A stretch of 64,000 nt of DNA from Paraescarpia echinospica (Eukaryota; Annelida; Polychaeta; Sabellida; Siboglinidae): contig CM034541.1 in NCBI GenBank assembly GCA_020002185.1, forward strand, positions 26,689,076 through 26,753,075. Reading direction: 5' to 3'. Shown here piece after piece: positions 1 through 11,115 of this stretch. Numbering within the stretch: the first letter of the stretch is position 1; every line of letters starts with the position of its first letter. Both the position numbers and the translations under genes were made by a program. The notes beneath the pieces were generated by a model. It was not told the DNA's origin and did not search any database. It saw nothing but the letters and a program-made list of their open reading frames with translations.

Positions 1-522
1 AATATGGCAGGGTGCGGTCACGATTAGGGCAAGTTGGCATGACTGCGAGGGGTGGAGTGAAAAAAAGCGGGGTAATGCACCCTATTTGTATTAAAAACAT
101 TTTGATCTGAACAGTACCGTTAACTCCGAGAGCTCGAGAGCTCGAGAGTTCATGCAGCTGCATAAACAAGTATGCGGCTTATGCAAAGTAATAACTTGTG
201 TATGGTAATCGTGCCGAGACTGAATGCCTCACCGGGGCTGGGATATGGCGTTGTGGTGAACATGTCTGATGGCAGGTCAAGTGCGACCTGATCGAGTTGC
301 AGCATTATAAGAAGTACATAGTTATCGGTTTACAAAGTTATACAACACCATCAAAAACTATTATGTAGGCCATATATGAGGACAAGAGAAGACGCTGACG
401 CCAAACACTGACTGGATATCATCATCATCATGTAGAGTGGATCATTCTAACCATGAAGACCCTGCACCACAGAAGACAGACCAGACTGACTGTAACAATG
501 GCTTACGTATCATCGCGGGCGA
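1..522. other. no recognised gene (probable SLC22 intron 1)
   Basis: No open frame, RNA gene or repeat that I recognise. The stretch lies downstream, on the minus strand, of a coding exon ending at 979 with a good GT donor, so it is probably intron. A short duplicated 'gagctcgaga' stretch occurs near 128-148. Confidence 0.4.
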
Positions 523-810
523 TGGATTAGTGAGTGAGTGAGTGAGTGAGTGAGTGAGTGATTGAGTGAGTAAACGAGAGAGTGAGTGAGTGAGAGAGTG
601 AGTGAGTGAACGAGAAAGTGAGTGAGTGAGTGAGTGAGTGAGTGAACGAGAGAGTGAGTGAGTGAGTGAGTGAGTGAGTGAGTGAGTGAGTGAGTGAGTG
701 AGTGAGTGAGTGAGTGAACGAGAAAGTGAGTGAGTGAGTTAGTGAGTGAGTGGGTGAGTGGGTGACTGAGTGACTGAGTGACTGAGTGACTGAGTGACTG
801 AGTGAAGAGA
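523..810. repeat. (GAGT)n microsatellite
   Basis: About 290 bp of tetranucleotide gagt/gtga repeat with interruptions such as 'gaacgaga' and, at its right end, 'gactgagt'. Long open frames on the minus strand (Ser-Leu-Thr-His runs) are products of the repeat and not genes. Confidence 0.95.
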
Positions 811-978
811 GACAGTATCAAGAGATTTCAAACGGGCAGACATGAACAACCGATGGTACGAGTCACAGAAGAACATCGGCATACACACTACTGCTGTCGA
901 AACATCTTCAAGAGGGCAGAACATAGGAAGTGACTGGGCGGGCGCGGGGTCGACGGGAGGAAGAAGTGGCGGACTCAC

Positions 979-1105
979 CGAGGAAGACGATGGCCATTAT
1001 GTGCCAGACAGCCGGGAAGGCGACGGAGATACCCAGGAGCAGGAAGAAGGTGAGATGCCACCGACTCCATCTGCCGAGGATGTGCATCGCTTCGTCCACC
1101 TCCAT
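979..1105 (-). CDS. SLC22-family organic cation/carnitine transporter, first coding exon
   Basis: Forty-two codons from ATG at 1105 to a GTGAGT donor directly after 979 (phase 1). The product starts MEVDEAMHILGRW, then has one hydrophobic segment containing TFFLLLGISVAF and ends AIVFL. SLC22 transporters (12-TM polyspecific organic ion carriers of the plasma membrane) typically begin with such an acidic 'DE..L...G.(W/F)..' amphipathic stretch followed by TM1, and the first exon often ends just after TM1. The ATG has a G at -3 and +4, and an in-frame TGA lies upstream. The remaining exons would lie left of base 1. Antisense open frames over the same bases are shadows. Substrate class cannot be told from one exon. 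Confidence 0.72.
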
Positions 1106-1571
1106 GTCTGCTGCCGCGGTCAACGATCACCACCAGCAGTAGGTCGACTTCTCAGTCTGTCCGATGTTCACACCATATCACCCGTCAACACAACCGAGTC
1201 CGTGCATGATGCCATCAACTCCACACAAATCGTTCTAAACTCTCGCTTCGTCCTCAGTTGAGGCGTCTGATTCAACTGATTCAACTGGCGCGCGACGTCC
1301 CGGGTTGTCAATCGTTGTCCCGGGCCTGTCAATCAACGTGCGTTGTCACTCAACAGTGGTGTATGTCTTTCGCCAGGCGTCACCTGTTTGCCGTCGACTT
1401 TCTAGTGGTCATGGCGTGTGAGCGTCAAGTTTGCCGTAGCTGTCATGTTAACGAGCCCTCGCTTAACGACTCCGACTTGGAGAGTGCTGGCAAACGGCGA
1501 CGTCGTCAGCTGGGGTGTGACGGGACACTGCAGGGCCTAGCGTCAGCGACAAATATCACGAGAGCCTAGTC
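1106..1571 (-). promoter_or_regulatory. probable 5' UTR / CpG-rich upstream region of the SLC22-like gene
   Basis: This block is clearly richer in G, C and CpG than its surroundings and sits directly upstream of the SLC22-type start codon. No TATA box is evident. Inferred to hold the transcription start; the exact position cannot be read. Confidence 0.4.
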
Positions 1572-1611
1572 GCGGCGGCGGCTCTGGTGGCGGTGGCGGT
1601 GGCGGCGGTGG

Positions 1612-1647
<36 letters not shown>

Positions 1648-1660
1648 TGGCGGCGGTGTC
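1572..1660. repeat. (GGC/GGT)n trinucleotide repeat
   Basis: About 90 bp of ggcggtggcggcggc-type repeat in the upstream region of the SLC22-like gene. It is transcribed as CCG/CCA repeats if it is in the 5' UTR. Confidence 0.9.
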
Positions 1661-1661
1661 G

Positions 1662-1718
1662 CGCTTACATTTATCCGGACGTTAAATAATATCCGGGTGA
1701 TGATTCGGCGCGTGCGCG
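1662..1718 (-). promoter_or_regulatory. 57-bp element shared with 10378-10434 (inverted); NRF1-like motif
   Basis: On the minus strand this reads an alternating GCGCACGCGC block, then 'ggatattatttaacg', then 'ccggataaatgtaagcg'. Almost the same series is found on the plus strand at 10378-10434. The GCGCAYGCGC part resembles an NRF1 binding site. In both places the element lies about 560-730 bp upstream of a coding start in the same relative orientation. Confidence 0.5.
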
Positions 1719-3128
1719 TATCTAGGGGAATATATTTAATACTAGCTACGACTGTCGCGCTTACAGCGGGCGTTACATTTTATGTTTATGTGCATATGTA
1801 AGGCATAATAGTGGCACCAGTAGATCAGGTGGTGATAAATAATATTTAGTAGTTAAATATGTTTCGTTTGTTGTCGAAACACGATCCTTATAGTTAGAGT
1901 ACACAATGATAATTTCCTATTTCAGATTTATGACCAAGTATAAGAGTAAGTCAAGTCACGTGACGTGTGCGTGGAGAGGAAATTGTTTATGTCTGTGGAA
2001 TCAGACATTTTATAATTTATGTCACAATTATACATATATTGTCACGAAGTGGGTTGAGTAGAATTAGTCAAAACTAAAGGGTTAAACTAGCCAGGAACCC
2101 CATTGTATGGTGCTGCCATCACTCGATGCTTGAAAATATTATACTAGGGCCATCTTGCGACCAAAGTGTAAATCATTTAGTTGGCTGTTTATTAAATCTC
2201 TTTTGATTAGTTATTACATTAATTCAACGACTAGGAAAGTAAAATTTGGTAGATATAAAAAGGATTTAACCTAACTGATAAGGTGGTGTTATTGTAAGTC
2301 ACTATCATTGAATATTTGAAGAAGTTAGTAGCGTGGATTAGAAAGGTTGTTTATTCGCGCCGGGCAAGTGCGAGAAAATATTTCACGCCTCGTGCCTGAA
2401 TAGAACATTTGTTTTACTAAAATAACGTATTACGTGGTGAAGGTTACGATATATTATTACTATCATTGTTACCGTTATGATTCAGGGATTCTGATGGTAT
2501 TAAATTTAAGGGTGATGGAGGTAAATTGAGGATTTTCAAGAGCTGACGATTCGATGTCTATTATGCAACAATGTTTATTTCAAACCGAACGAGTTGAATA
2601 GAGTCTGAAGTTTCTAGAGATTCGGGAGCGCAGTTTCTGGGATGGTCTAGTTTATATTAAGTTTTGTTATTGGCTAGTTAGTTTGGTCGCCATTAAAGTA
2701 TACAAGTGTACTACGGCCATTTTAAAGTCAGACGACTGTTGAAGCATTGTTGTTAGGGGATATGATCTTGTCTCCAAGACACGGGAACTATATCGAAGAG
2801 TTTTGTCGCCCGTGTCTTGAAATTGCAACTTTTTCAATAGTTTAAATGTAGACAACCTTGTATGATGGTTGGTTCGGATTGCTTAGAAGAATTGTCAGTG
2901 CCCATCGACATGGCACCACAAGATTGAAATACGCACTAGTTCTTCAATGCTCTTTCAACAACAAGATTTGTTGTTGTGGCTGATACAGCAGCTTTCGGAT
3001 CGTCATCCAACCTAACGTGAAGATTACGGGGTGAGTTGTGCAGTTCGCATTTCCCCTTTCTCGACCAGCCAGTTCATCGTCATGATATATGATCGTCGTC
3101 ACGTATCTTCTCCACTGGGTATCGTCAC
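1719..3128. other. no recognised gene
   Basis: AT-rich sequence without a credible coding exon. A second 'gtcgcgcttaca' copy occurs near 1754-1765, close to the shared element. Confidence 0.5.
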
Positions 3129-3315
3129 ATCATCGTATACGTCTGCATTCGTTGTGTGACATCTACCGATGCCTACAACACATCGTTTCGCCGCCGTATT
3201 CGTCCGCCTATCGTTGTGACGCCGTCGTATATGTCTTCATTCGTTGCGTGTCACCTACCGATGCCTACCACGTATCGATTGCGCCACCGTATTCGTTAAC
3301 CCACCGTGTTGACGT
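3129..3315. repeat. tandem duplication, ~92-bp unit
   Basis: The block around 3131 (catcgtatacgtctgcattcg) recurs around 3223 as a diverged copy with the same order of words (ctaccgatgcctac, accgtattcgt). Offset is about 92 bp. Confidence 0.7.
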
Positions 3316-3819
3316 TCGTCGTCCTACTCATACTCTACCGTCACACCGCTGTATTTACATCGTTGTGTTCATAGTTGGCATTTCCGCCTTGCAATTGATT
3401 TCCTTTGGAAGTGCCGGGGATAAATGTCGTACCACCCGGCTTACGCCTACGATCGGGTGCAATGTCATTATCCCGATGATCAGTTAATCCAAACTACACG
3501 AATCTTCGTGGGTGAGCAGTATTATTTTATTAATTACTTCATATTACACATGTGTGTATATATGGTTCTGTATATGATATACTTGTAATACTTGTACAAG
3601 TAGTAATCATCCAAAGTTGGCCAACTGAATTTTTGTAAGATTTATTTGGTTCAATTTTATAAACATATATAGTGATTAAATGGATATTCAATTTGGATTC
3701 CCACATTAAAAACCCCTGTGTTGCGTTATACTCTTCTTCAACCCTCCTTGTTGCACCCGGACCTTGTCACGAGTCTGTCACTATTTTGCGCCGCCAATTT
3801 CCATGAGCAAAAGATGTGT

Positions 3820-3822
<3 letters not shown>

Positions 3823-3899
<77 letters not shown>

Positions 3900-3990
3900 C
3901 TCTCACACACTCACACACTCACACACACACACATATATATATATATTATATATATATATATACACGTATAATATATATATATATATAGTA
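3823..3990. repeat. (AC)n then (TA)n microsatellite
   Basis: About 75 bp of pure AC dinucleotide, a short ctct/cacactca transition, then TA-rich repeat to about 3988. The surrounding His-Thr open frames are repeat artefacts. Confidence 0.97.
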
Positions 3991-4132
3991 TTTAATATTA
4001 TTGCAGAAATATTGCCTAGCCGCTTTTGCCTTTTGGGGTGCATATTGAGGAATACAGACCTACGTACTTACATGAAAACTGAATAAAAATGATGTTATGT
4101 CGGTCGTCTGCGACACACACTGTTGTAAAGTC

Positions 4133-4165
4133 TGTGCGTGTGCGTGTGCGTGCGTGCGTGGTGTG
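4133..4165. repeat. short (GT/GC) microsatellite
   Basis: gtgcgtgtgcgtgtgcgtgc-type alternation, about 30 bp. Confidence 0.85.
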
Positions 4166-4384
4166 TACAGAATATAAAATATATAATTAGCTTACGTTTA
4201 TGCTAATACTACCTGCTTTACTAGGTGTTTTAATTAAAATGTTATTACTGTACAAATCATTGACATGTGTGATAATGTTATGTTGGCATTAGAAAGGAAT
4301 GTACGGCTATTTAAAACCATTTTATTAGTATAGTGTCAGTGGTAACAGACGGGGAGCAGACCTCTAAGAACAACTAATGGAATG

Positions 4385-4610
4385 GATGCCCATATTCAGC
4401 AGGGTCTGAGAGTCAGTTTGGAGAAGACGGAGGCGATGTGGGTAGCAGACGGGAAACGGCGGCAAGAAAGACTTAAGATTGCGTTGGGAAGATTGCTTTA
4501 AGAGAGACTTTGAAGGATTGGGAGAGGGGTGGAGAAGGAATGCGAAAGACAGAGGTGAGTGGAGACGGTTCGTTGGAGATAGCAATAAAAGGCAGTGAGG
4601 GGGGAACAGA
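4385..4610 (+). mobile_element. LINE reverse-transcriptase C-terminal fragment
   Basis: Broken plus-strand reading includes SLEKTEAMWV and, in a shifted frame, RWEDCFKRDFEGLGEGW then RNAKDRGEWRRFVG. This resembles the C-terminal '(K/R)RWED.I..DL..L...W...A.DR..WR..V' tail common to several non-LTR retrotransposon polyproteins. The region between SLEKTE and the tail is much shorter than in an intact element, so there is an internal deletion. Confidence 0.6.
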
Positions 4611-5160
4611 AAAGAAAGGAAAAACCCAGAAATCAAGGTCAGCCTCACCGTGGCCCACGGAAAGAAGAGGAGAGCAACAATTGTGGCTAGTTTTTTGTAG
4701 ACAACTACGCAAATGTCTGCTTTAATATGAACATGGACAGTTATTATGCCAACAAATGTAATATGCCGGACCATACATCAATTATATTCAATTCAAACGT
4801 TTTTGAGAAATTTTCCAAATGAGAAAGGCTCATCAGAGTTACAAATTAGTGTAATAAATATATTAAAACGAAATGCAGAATATGTCATATATTATATACA
4901 TAATACTAATAAAGTAGTTTGCTGCATATATACCTGCGTATACACTGTATGCATATGATACAAACATTCATTGATTGTTCATGTTACTTGACTATTGTTG
5001 TTTTTTACATGAGTCAAGTGTATCTCCTGGAGTATGCAATGGAAGACATTACAGACTATGCAACTCCTAGAAATGTCATAATTGTCATAACACATACATA
5101 TAATATGATTCTTGGTGTATTTGTTATGTTGTATCAGACATAAGTTGTCGACCTTAAATA

Positions 5161-5339
5161 ATAGTCAACCCTCGCTTTATGGTAACCTCGGTAATACAGC
5201 CACCTCGCAGTTAAGGTCACTCTACGACAGTTCTACATACAGTAAAGTATATGAATGTAGTCCTGCTAATCAGATCACCTCGCTAACCAGGCCACTTTTG
5301 CTCAGACCCAAGGGTGACCTTCATAATGAGGTTCCACTG
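5161..5339. mobile_element. pogo/Tigger-like MITE
   Basis: About 180 bp. The right end read inward starts CAGTGGAACCTCATTATGAA and the left end reads AGTCAACCCTCGCTTTATGG, so the termini are imperfect inverted repeats. The CAGT..AACCTCG..T style terminus and flanking TA are typical of the Tc1/mariner superfamily pogo/Tigger group. A second diverged copy in opposite orientation is at 37596-37775. No transposase is encoded. Confidence 0.65.
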
Positions 5340-5344
5340 TAATT

Positions 5345-7048
5345 GCTTTTGACTATATTGTAAGACTATGTGTTGATATAACAATAACTGCAATTTATAT
5401 AGTTCGCCGTGTTCAAAGTTTGCAATCAATTTTATATACCTGGCTAAACACAACATATTCCTTTCAGCTGCAGCAAACAACATACAATACACCTCTTTAG
5501 AAACATTGCACACAATAATCACTCATCCACACAGACATCACACACAAAGTAGTTATTGACCGTTGCAGAACAATAAATGTCATCTTTAGCGTCAACATTT
5601 AAACATTTGTGTAATCTAACAATCGCTGAAATTCGCGCATATATGCAGACTCCGAGTTCAAATTTAGTCATGGACAAAACTATGTAATGCAAACGGAATA
5701 CACTGTTAAGGGCATATGGAAATATCGTAGTGCAGATATGCGGACGAAACGACAAAAAAACGCCAATTATGACAAAGATCTCAACCAGACTGACTGGCAT
5801 ACCAAACATAGTACTTCTCTTCATTGCAGATTGCTCCATACCTCGGCACAAATGTGTGAACAGTGCATGTAGTGCAATGTGGATGACACCCAGAATAATG
5901 TATCATATACATTACATCCCAGTTAGCAACTGTCGGAAGAATATATATTGTATGTAGTAGGTATTTTGCTGACATCGTCAAGCAACCAACAAGAGAACGC
6001 AGAATATATAGCCGAACCACTCAGAAGTTGTTTCATTATTTGCTACAATGTACAAGGTCATTCGTTTCCGGTGGCTAGGTAATCATCAGCACCGAAGATC
6101 AGATAGTTGTAACCACAGTCCATAAGGCCACCAACGACCAGCTGTACCTTCAGCCATGAACACAAGAGGAGGCGGACTTCGGCAGCATATTACTCTATGT
6201 AGCACAATGTATTAACTAAGGATTTCCCAAAGTTGATATCCGGTAGTATTTACATATGTGGTTATTCTGGCCGTAAGGCATTCATTGCTGTTGAAATAAA
6301 TTAACTTTTTGCGATTGAATCCCACTTTTGTTCCATTGCAACCCATGCCATTGTCAACGACCTGTGACATCCGAAATATTAATACTATGCAATGTCCTGA
6401 GTTGATGTGTGACATAGTTTCCAGTTTCATTGGCCGAGGGAAGAAGTTGGCATGGTTAGCATGAACTCCATTCCCCGCTGTTACAGATGTCTTCCCCACC
6501 TTGTTATCACTATCATAAGACATGACATAACCTATTTGAGATACAGAGGTTAATCGCCGAATTTACATTAAGACTTTTTGCATTTAACAGGACGAAACAA
6601 GGAAACAGCGGTTTACCCAGGGATGTGGTACGACTTGGAATACCCCACCAACAAAACATGCATTGCACCAACATGTGAGAAGGGCTGTTTCTCAAATAGG
6701 TTATGTCATGTCTCAGCTCTTGTGCCAAATCTCCATCTGCTTGGTCTTGAACATTATGGTTGGAACCCTCAGTATGGAAACCATGCTAGACTTAAACTTC
6801 CAGAGGCACCGATGTAATGCCATGACCTATTGCACTGTAGTTGCAAATCTAAGTGTAGTCCAATTTATATATTATTTGTTATGCATAGGTATGTTGTGCG
6901 GTATATTATGGTTGAGAATATAACCGAGTAACATTTTGCAAAAACCTAAGAGGTTGTAATCGTCAAGACACGAACCGTAAACCAGGTATGGATTCCTAAA
7001 CCCAACACGTTGAGATCAAGTTCCTAGAATATATATATTTATATGCAT
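5345..7048. other. no recognised gene; unassigned open frames
   Basis: Several minus-strand open frames of 70-110 codons (5519-5851, 5781-6020, 6212-6523) have hydrophobic stretches and Cys/His residues. They could be remains of one membrane-protein-like gene or element, but no family is recognised and no start-to-stop gene can be built. Confidence 0.35.
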
Positions 7049-7860
7049 GGCAGCCATCTTGATATTCTGTGTGACTATCATTTGATGGTTGTAGTCTATA
7101 TTTATTTACACCCGTATTACCGGATTAAACACAGAGTCTGTTTTGTGTTGCACGAAAGCTGAATTAAACCAACATGTATTATTATATGGATGTCGGCCAT
7201 CTTGAATTTCAACATGTCTGTCATCTGGGGATACAACATGTGGAAGAAATTTATTAATTAACCCTGGATATGTTGGTATAGACACCAATATCATGTTTCT
7301 ATGTTGTGTAGAAGCTGATATATTCGGACAGATGTTTTCTATGGCAGCCATTTTGTTTTTCAATATGGTCGTCATATGAGAATAATGCAAGTAACACAAC
7401 TGGATTCATTGACCTTGAAACATATGAACTACCTATGGGTTCGTCATATGGATTCCTCAATATCAAGAGGCACCAAAGTTGCGCTCGTAAAACGTCTATG
7501 CATGGCAGCCATCTTTAATTTCAATATGGCCGTCGTCTGAGGATATAGCATGTGGCAGAAATGGATTCCTTGACCCTGAATATGTTGTTTAGACACAAAG
7601 AACATGTTTTTATGTTGCTTAGAAACTGAAATACCTGGATAATGTATTTACATGGCGGCCATCATGAATTTCAATATAGCCGGCATCCTTGGATACTGCA
7701 CATGACAGAAATGGATTCCTTGACCCTGGACATGTTGGTTTGGACACCAAGATCATGTTTCTATATTGTTTAGAAGCTGATATACTTGCCTATTGGATTT
7801 CCGTGGCGACCATTTTACAAATCAAGATGGCGACTAGGTACCATGTCGATAGCGATGGGT
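7049..7860. repeat. diverged ~150-bp tandem satellite, about 5.5 copies
   Basis: Units begin with a GGC(A/G)GCCAT(C/T)TT word at about 7049, 7193, 7343, 7504, 7654 and 7805. Each unit continues with 'atttcaatatggccg', 'atggattccttgacc', 'ttggacaccaa' and 'catgtttctat'. Spacing is 144-161 bp. The GCCATCTT word resembles a YY1 site. Confidence 0.85.
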
Positions 7861-7982
7861 ACCTAGCTTTATATGATTCTACATAGCATAAACTACATAT
7901 GTGCCAATTTTCATGCTTTTGTCAAAAAGTGCACAATTCGTCAAATTTCTGGCTTTTAGTCGCTGTACTATTCCTGATCTCA

Positions 7983-10250
7983 TTGTTAAGAACAGAACAG
8001 AACAGAACAGAAGTGGATTTATTTATCCAGACTGTACATCCAATAATAGTATGACAAATTATAATATAAAAAGGTGTACAATAAGGATGATGGAGACTCC
8101 CAGTAAGACGTGAAAAGAAGTGGCTTCCGTGGGAGCCACACAGTTTCTGTTGAAAGAAAAAAAGCATGTTGTCTATTATCTAAGACATAAGCAGTAACAT
8201 AAAATAAGTTACATCGTTAGTGAACAAACCAAGATAGATTATTTTATTATAAGATGTATGTTCATAGAATGTGGTGCGGTAAGCAGTATTTTATGGTGTT
8301 TGGGTGACATCATTGTGGTTGATTGCGTGTATACAAGCAGGCATAACAGTTAATGTTTGTGCACATGTTGTTGTAATTTTGAATGAAATGGTTCTTAACG
8401 TAGTTTAAAAAACCTTGTAAACTGTGTGTATACAGTTTAGCTATAACACTAAGGGAACTGTTGTTAATTGTATTTGGCAAACTGTATTTAAGACATAATT
8501 TTGCAAATGAATAATTTGTACCATAAATGTGAATGTTGTGTTGGTTGCGTGTATTGTGACCATGGATCATGGTATTTGTGCCTATTTTTTAATGTAGAAG
8601 TTGAGCAGGTAATTTGTTATGTATAAATTTATACTAAAATTTTAATTCTTGAAGGGCTTAAATATCACTTACTTTTAGTAAGTAAATTTTTTTGAATAAC
8701 GGGTCAGTGTGAGTATAAGCATGACTCAAAGTTATTATGCGTATAGCCCTTTTCTGGAGTTGATTAATTCTTTGAGAATGGTACCCCAACGTTGTTAAAC
8801 AGTAAGTTATGTGTGGTACTAATAACGTATTATACAATATTATTTTATTCTCATTGGCAGAATTTGTTTAAGTCTATTTAGTATACCGATTATTCTGGAA
8901 CATTTGTTTCATACTTTTTCAGAGTGTTTTTTCCAGTTTAGATGTGTATCCAAAGTTAATCCCAGGAAATTAACACTGTCAACTTTTGTAATTATAATAT
9001 TATTGATTTTTGGAATAGGTGTGTTAAATGTTTTTTGAGTGTTTGGAAAACCATGAATTTAGATTTAGTTACGTTAAGAGAAAGTTTATTTATTTCTAGC
9101 CATTCATTAATTTTCTGGAGTTCTTCACTAATCAATGTTTCAGCATCATCGGTGTGTGAGATTGTGAAATTGCTCATTGTACTCAACAAAGTAGTGTCGT
9201 CTGCTTAGGATATAAAATTGAACATTTCGCTCGTTTGGCTCATTAATATAAATAATAAACAGAATTGGTCCAATAATGGAGCCTTGGGGTACTCTGGTTT
9301 CTATAGATAAGATATCAGATTTTACATCATTAATTTCTACATATTGTGTTTATTTGATAGATAACTTTCATAAAGTTTCAGAGACACCCCTTCAATGCCG
9401 TAATGTTTTAATTTACAAAGTAATGTGTTGTGGTCTAAGGTATCAAATGCTTTCGAGAGATCAAGAAATATGCTAAAAGGTACCTCATTATTATCCATGT
9501 AGGTTGTTATTCGGTCTACAAGGTCTAATGCAGCTTATTCTGTCGAGTGACCAGAACGAAAGCCATACTGGGATTTCGATAAAAGGTTGTTACTTTCAAA
9601 ATAGGAAGATAGTTGATTTCCCATAATGTTTTCCAATACTTTAGATATAGCAAGCAGGAGAGAAATTGGTCTATAGTTGTTGATTATTTATGGGTTTTTA
9701 AATAACGGAATAACTTTGGCCACCTTTAGTTTTCAGGGAATATTCCCGTATTAAAAACTTGATTTATAAGTAGCGTTAAAGATTATATTATCTTAGGTGC
9801 GATTTGTTTTTAGCAAATTGGTTGAAATGAAATCAGACCCGGTACTGTTTTTAGACGGAAGGTTGTCTATTGTTTTTTGTACAGTTAGTTCGTCAACGTT
9901 GTTAAGTACAGATTTGCAGTTAAAATGTTTATCAAAGTAATGCCTAAAATCTTTGTCACCTAAATATGTTATGTTATTAACCAGTTTTCTGCCGATATTT
10001 GTAAAGAAGGTGTTAAATGCGTTAGCTATATCTAGAGTGTTTGTAGTTACGATATTATTTATACTGAATGATTCGGGAAAACTATTCTTATTGTGTTTTC
10101 TTGAAATAATTTCATTTATAGTTTTCCACGTGTTTCTGATATCAGATTTATATTTAGCGAACGTTGACGCAAAATAATGTTTGGATTCACGTAAGCTACT
10201 CTTTAATGTGGTACCATAAGTTGTTAATGCGCATAATTTCGTATTCCCTT
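7983..10250 (-). mobile_element. 5'-truncated, frameshifted LINE (jockey/CR1-like RT)
   Basis: Reading the minus strand from about 10250 down, broken frames give a FLDLSKAFDTLDH-type RT motif near 9450, VPQGSIIGPILFIIYIN near 9280-9230, the SEELQKINEWLEINKLSLN block at 9120-9060 and later C-terminal pieces. The 3' part has a palindromic hairpin (about 8093-8139) and a pentanucleotide tail (aacag on the plus strand, 7993-8012). Order, tail and hairpin agree with the 29745-32905 element. Several frameshifts and stops make it non-functional. Confidence 0.75.
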
Positions 10251-10377
10251 GAATGAGTTGTTAGCAACCTTTGGGTGGTGCACGCCATTGTTAATGTAGT
10301 CTGCTCGTAAAACATTTCTGCGTTCGTTTTAACACAACTCATTCTGTCAGTTTATGCGGTAAACGGAAATGACTGAC

Positions 10378-10434
10378 TCGCGCATGCGCAGAAATGTCAC
10401 TCGGATATTATTTAACGCCGGATAAATGTAAGCG
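10378..10434 (+). promoter_or_regulatory. 57-bp element shared with 1662-1718; NRF1-like GCGCATGCGC
   Basis: Plus strand: gcgcatgcgca, then ggatattatttaacg, then ccggataaatgtaagcg. It is the counterpart, in inverted orientation, of the element upstream of the SLC22-like exon. It lies about 730 bp upstream of the first in-frame residues of the L2/CR1-like ORF1, so it could belong to that LINE's 5' UTR or to an older host promoter. Confidence 0.5.
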
Positions 10435-11115
10435 TCATAGCGGCTGTCGTTGTATTGACGGAAGGGGGACTCGTATCGTGTTTCCGGTATATTAGTGCAA
10501 AAATAACTGAATTAGTGTCCGCGGCGAATAGGGGAGACGGGAGCCAGTTGCATACAGTGATACGTTGTTACCGAGACACACACACGCGAAAATATAACAC
10601 ATAGACAGTAGGTCGTTGGAAGTCCATAAGAGGTCACACTGTGTAAAAACGAGCAGCTCACAAGGCGACATTAACGAGGTATGGGCCAAAATACCTTTTA
10701 ACCACCTAGAACTTCTTTTTTAGCTGTGTTCACCAATATCATCCGCCGCAGGAACTTTTGAAGTTTTGTTAGATATATTATACACTGTATATAATACGGC
10801 GCTATGCTACAGGTAAATTATCTTGAGATTTTTTGTCAATATTATTCGTAAATTATCCATATACATATATTAAGAAACAGCTGTAACTAAAAGGTAGTTA
10901 GAGAAAGCGTATTTGAGGAAGTTAGACGCAGGCCATAACCTAAGCTTCTGTTGGCGATAGTCGGGGGGAAATCGGGTTTGTTGATGTGGCTAGTGTCCCT
11001 CGTATTCGCTATAGAGCGCGGTATAACCAAAATAAACAAGGCAACCTAGCATAAAATGTAACGTTTGTTCACAGTAAACATTCTTCTTAAAGACTACATA
11101 GGGAATAGTGTAAAC
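10435..11115. other. no recognised coding; possible LINE 5' UTR
   Basis: No protein family is seen. The stretch directly precedes the L2/CR1-like ORF1, so it may be its 5' untranslated region. This is inference only. Confidence 0.35.

Noticed and set aside
510..821. 103-codon Ser-Leu-Thr-His frame on the minus strand
   Set aside because: Entirely inside the (GAGT)n microsatellite; low-complexity product of the repeat.
842..1261. 139-codon plus-strand frame
   Set aside because: It is antisense to the SLC22-type exon, which has a recognisable family pattern, donor and start context; the plus frame has none.
5519..6020. Possible seven-transmembrane receptor pseudogene on the minus strand
   Set aside because: Hydrophobic and Cys-containing stretches occur in neighbouring frames, but no receptor motif could be identified and no continuous gene can be drawn.
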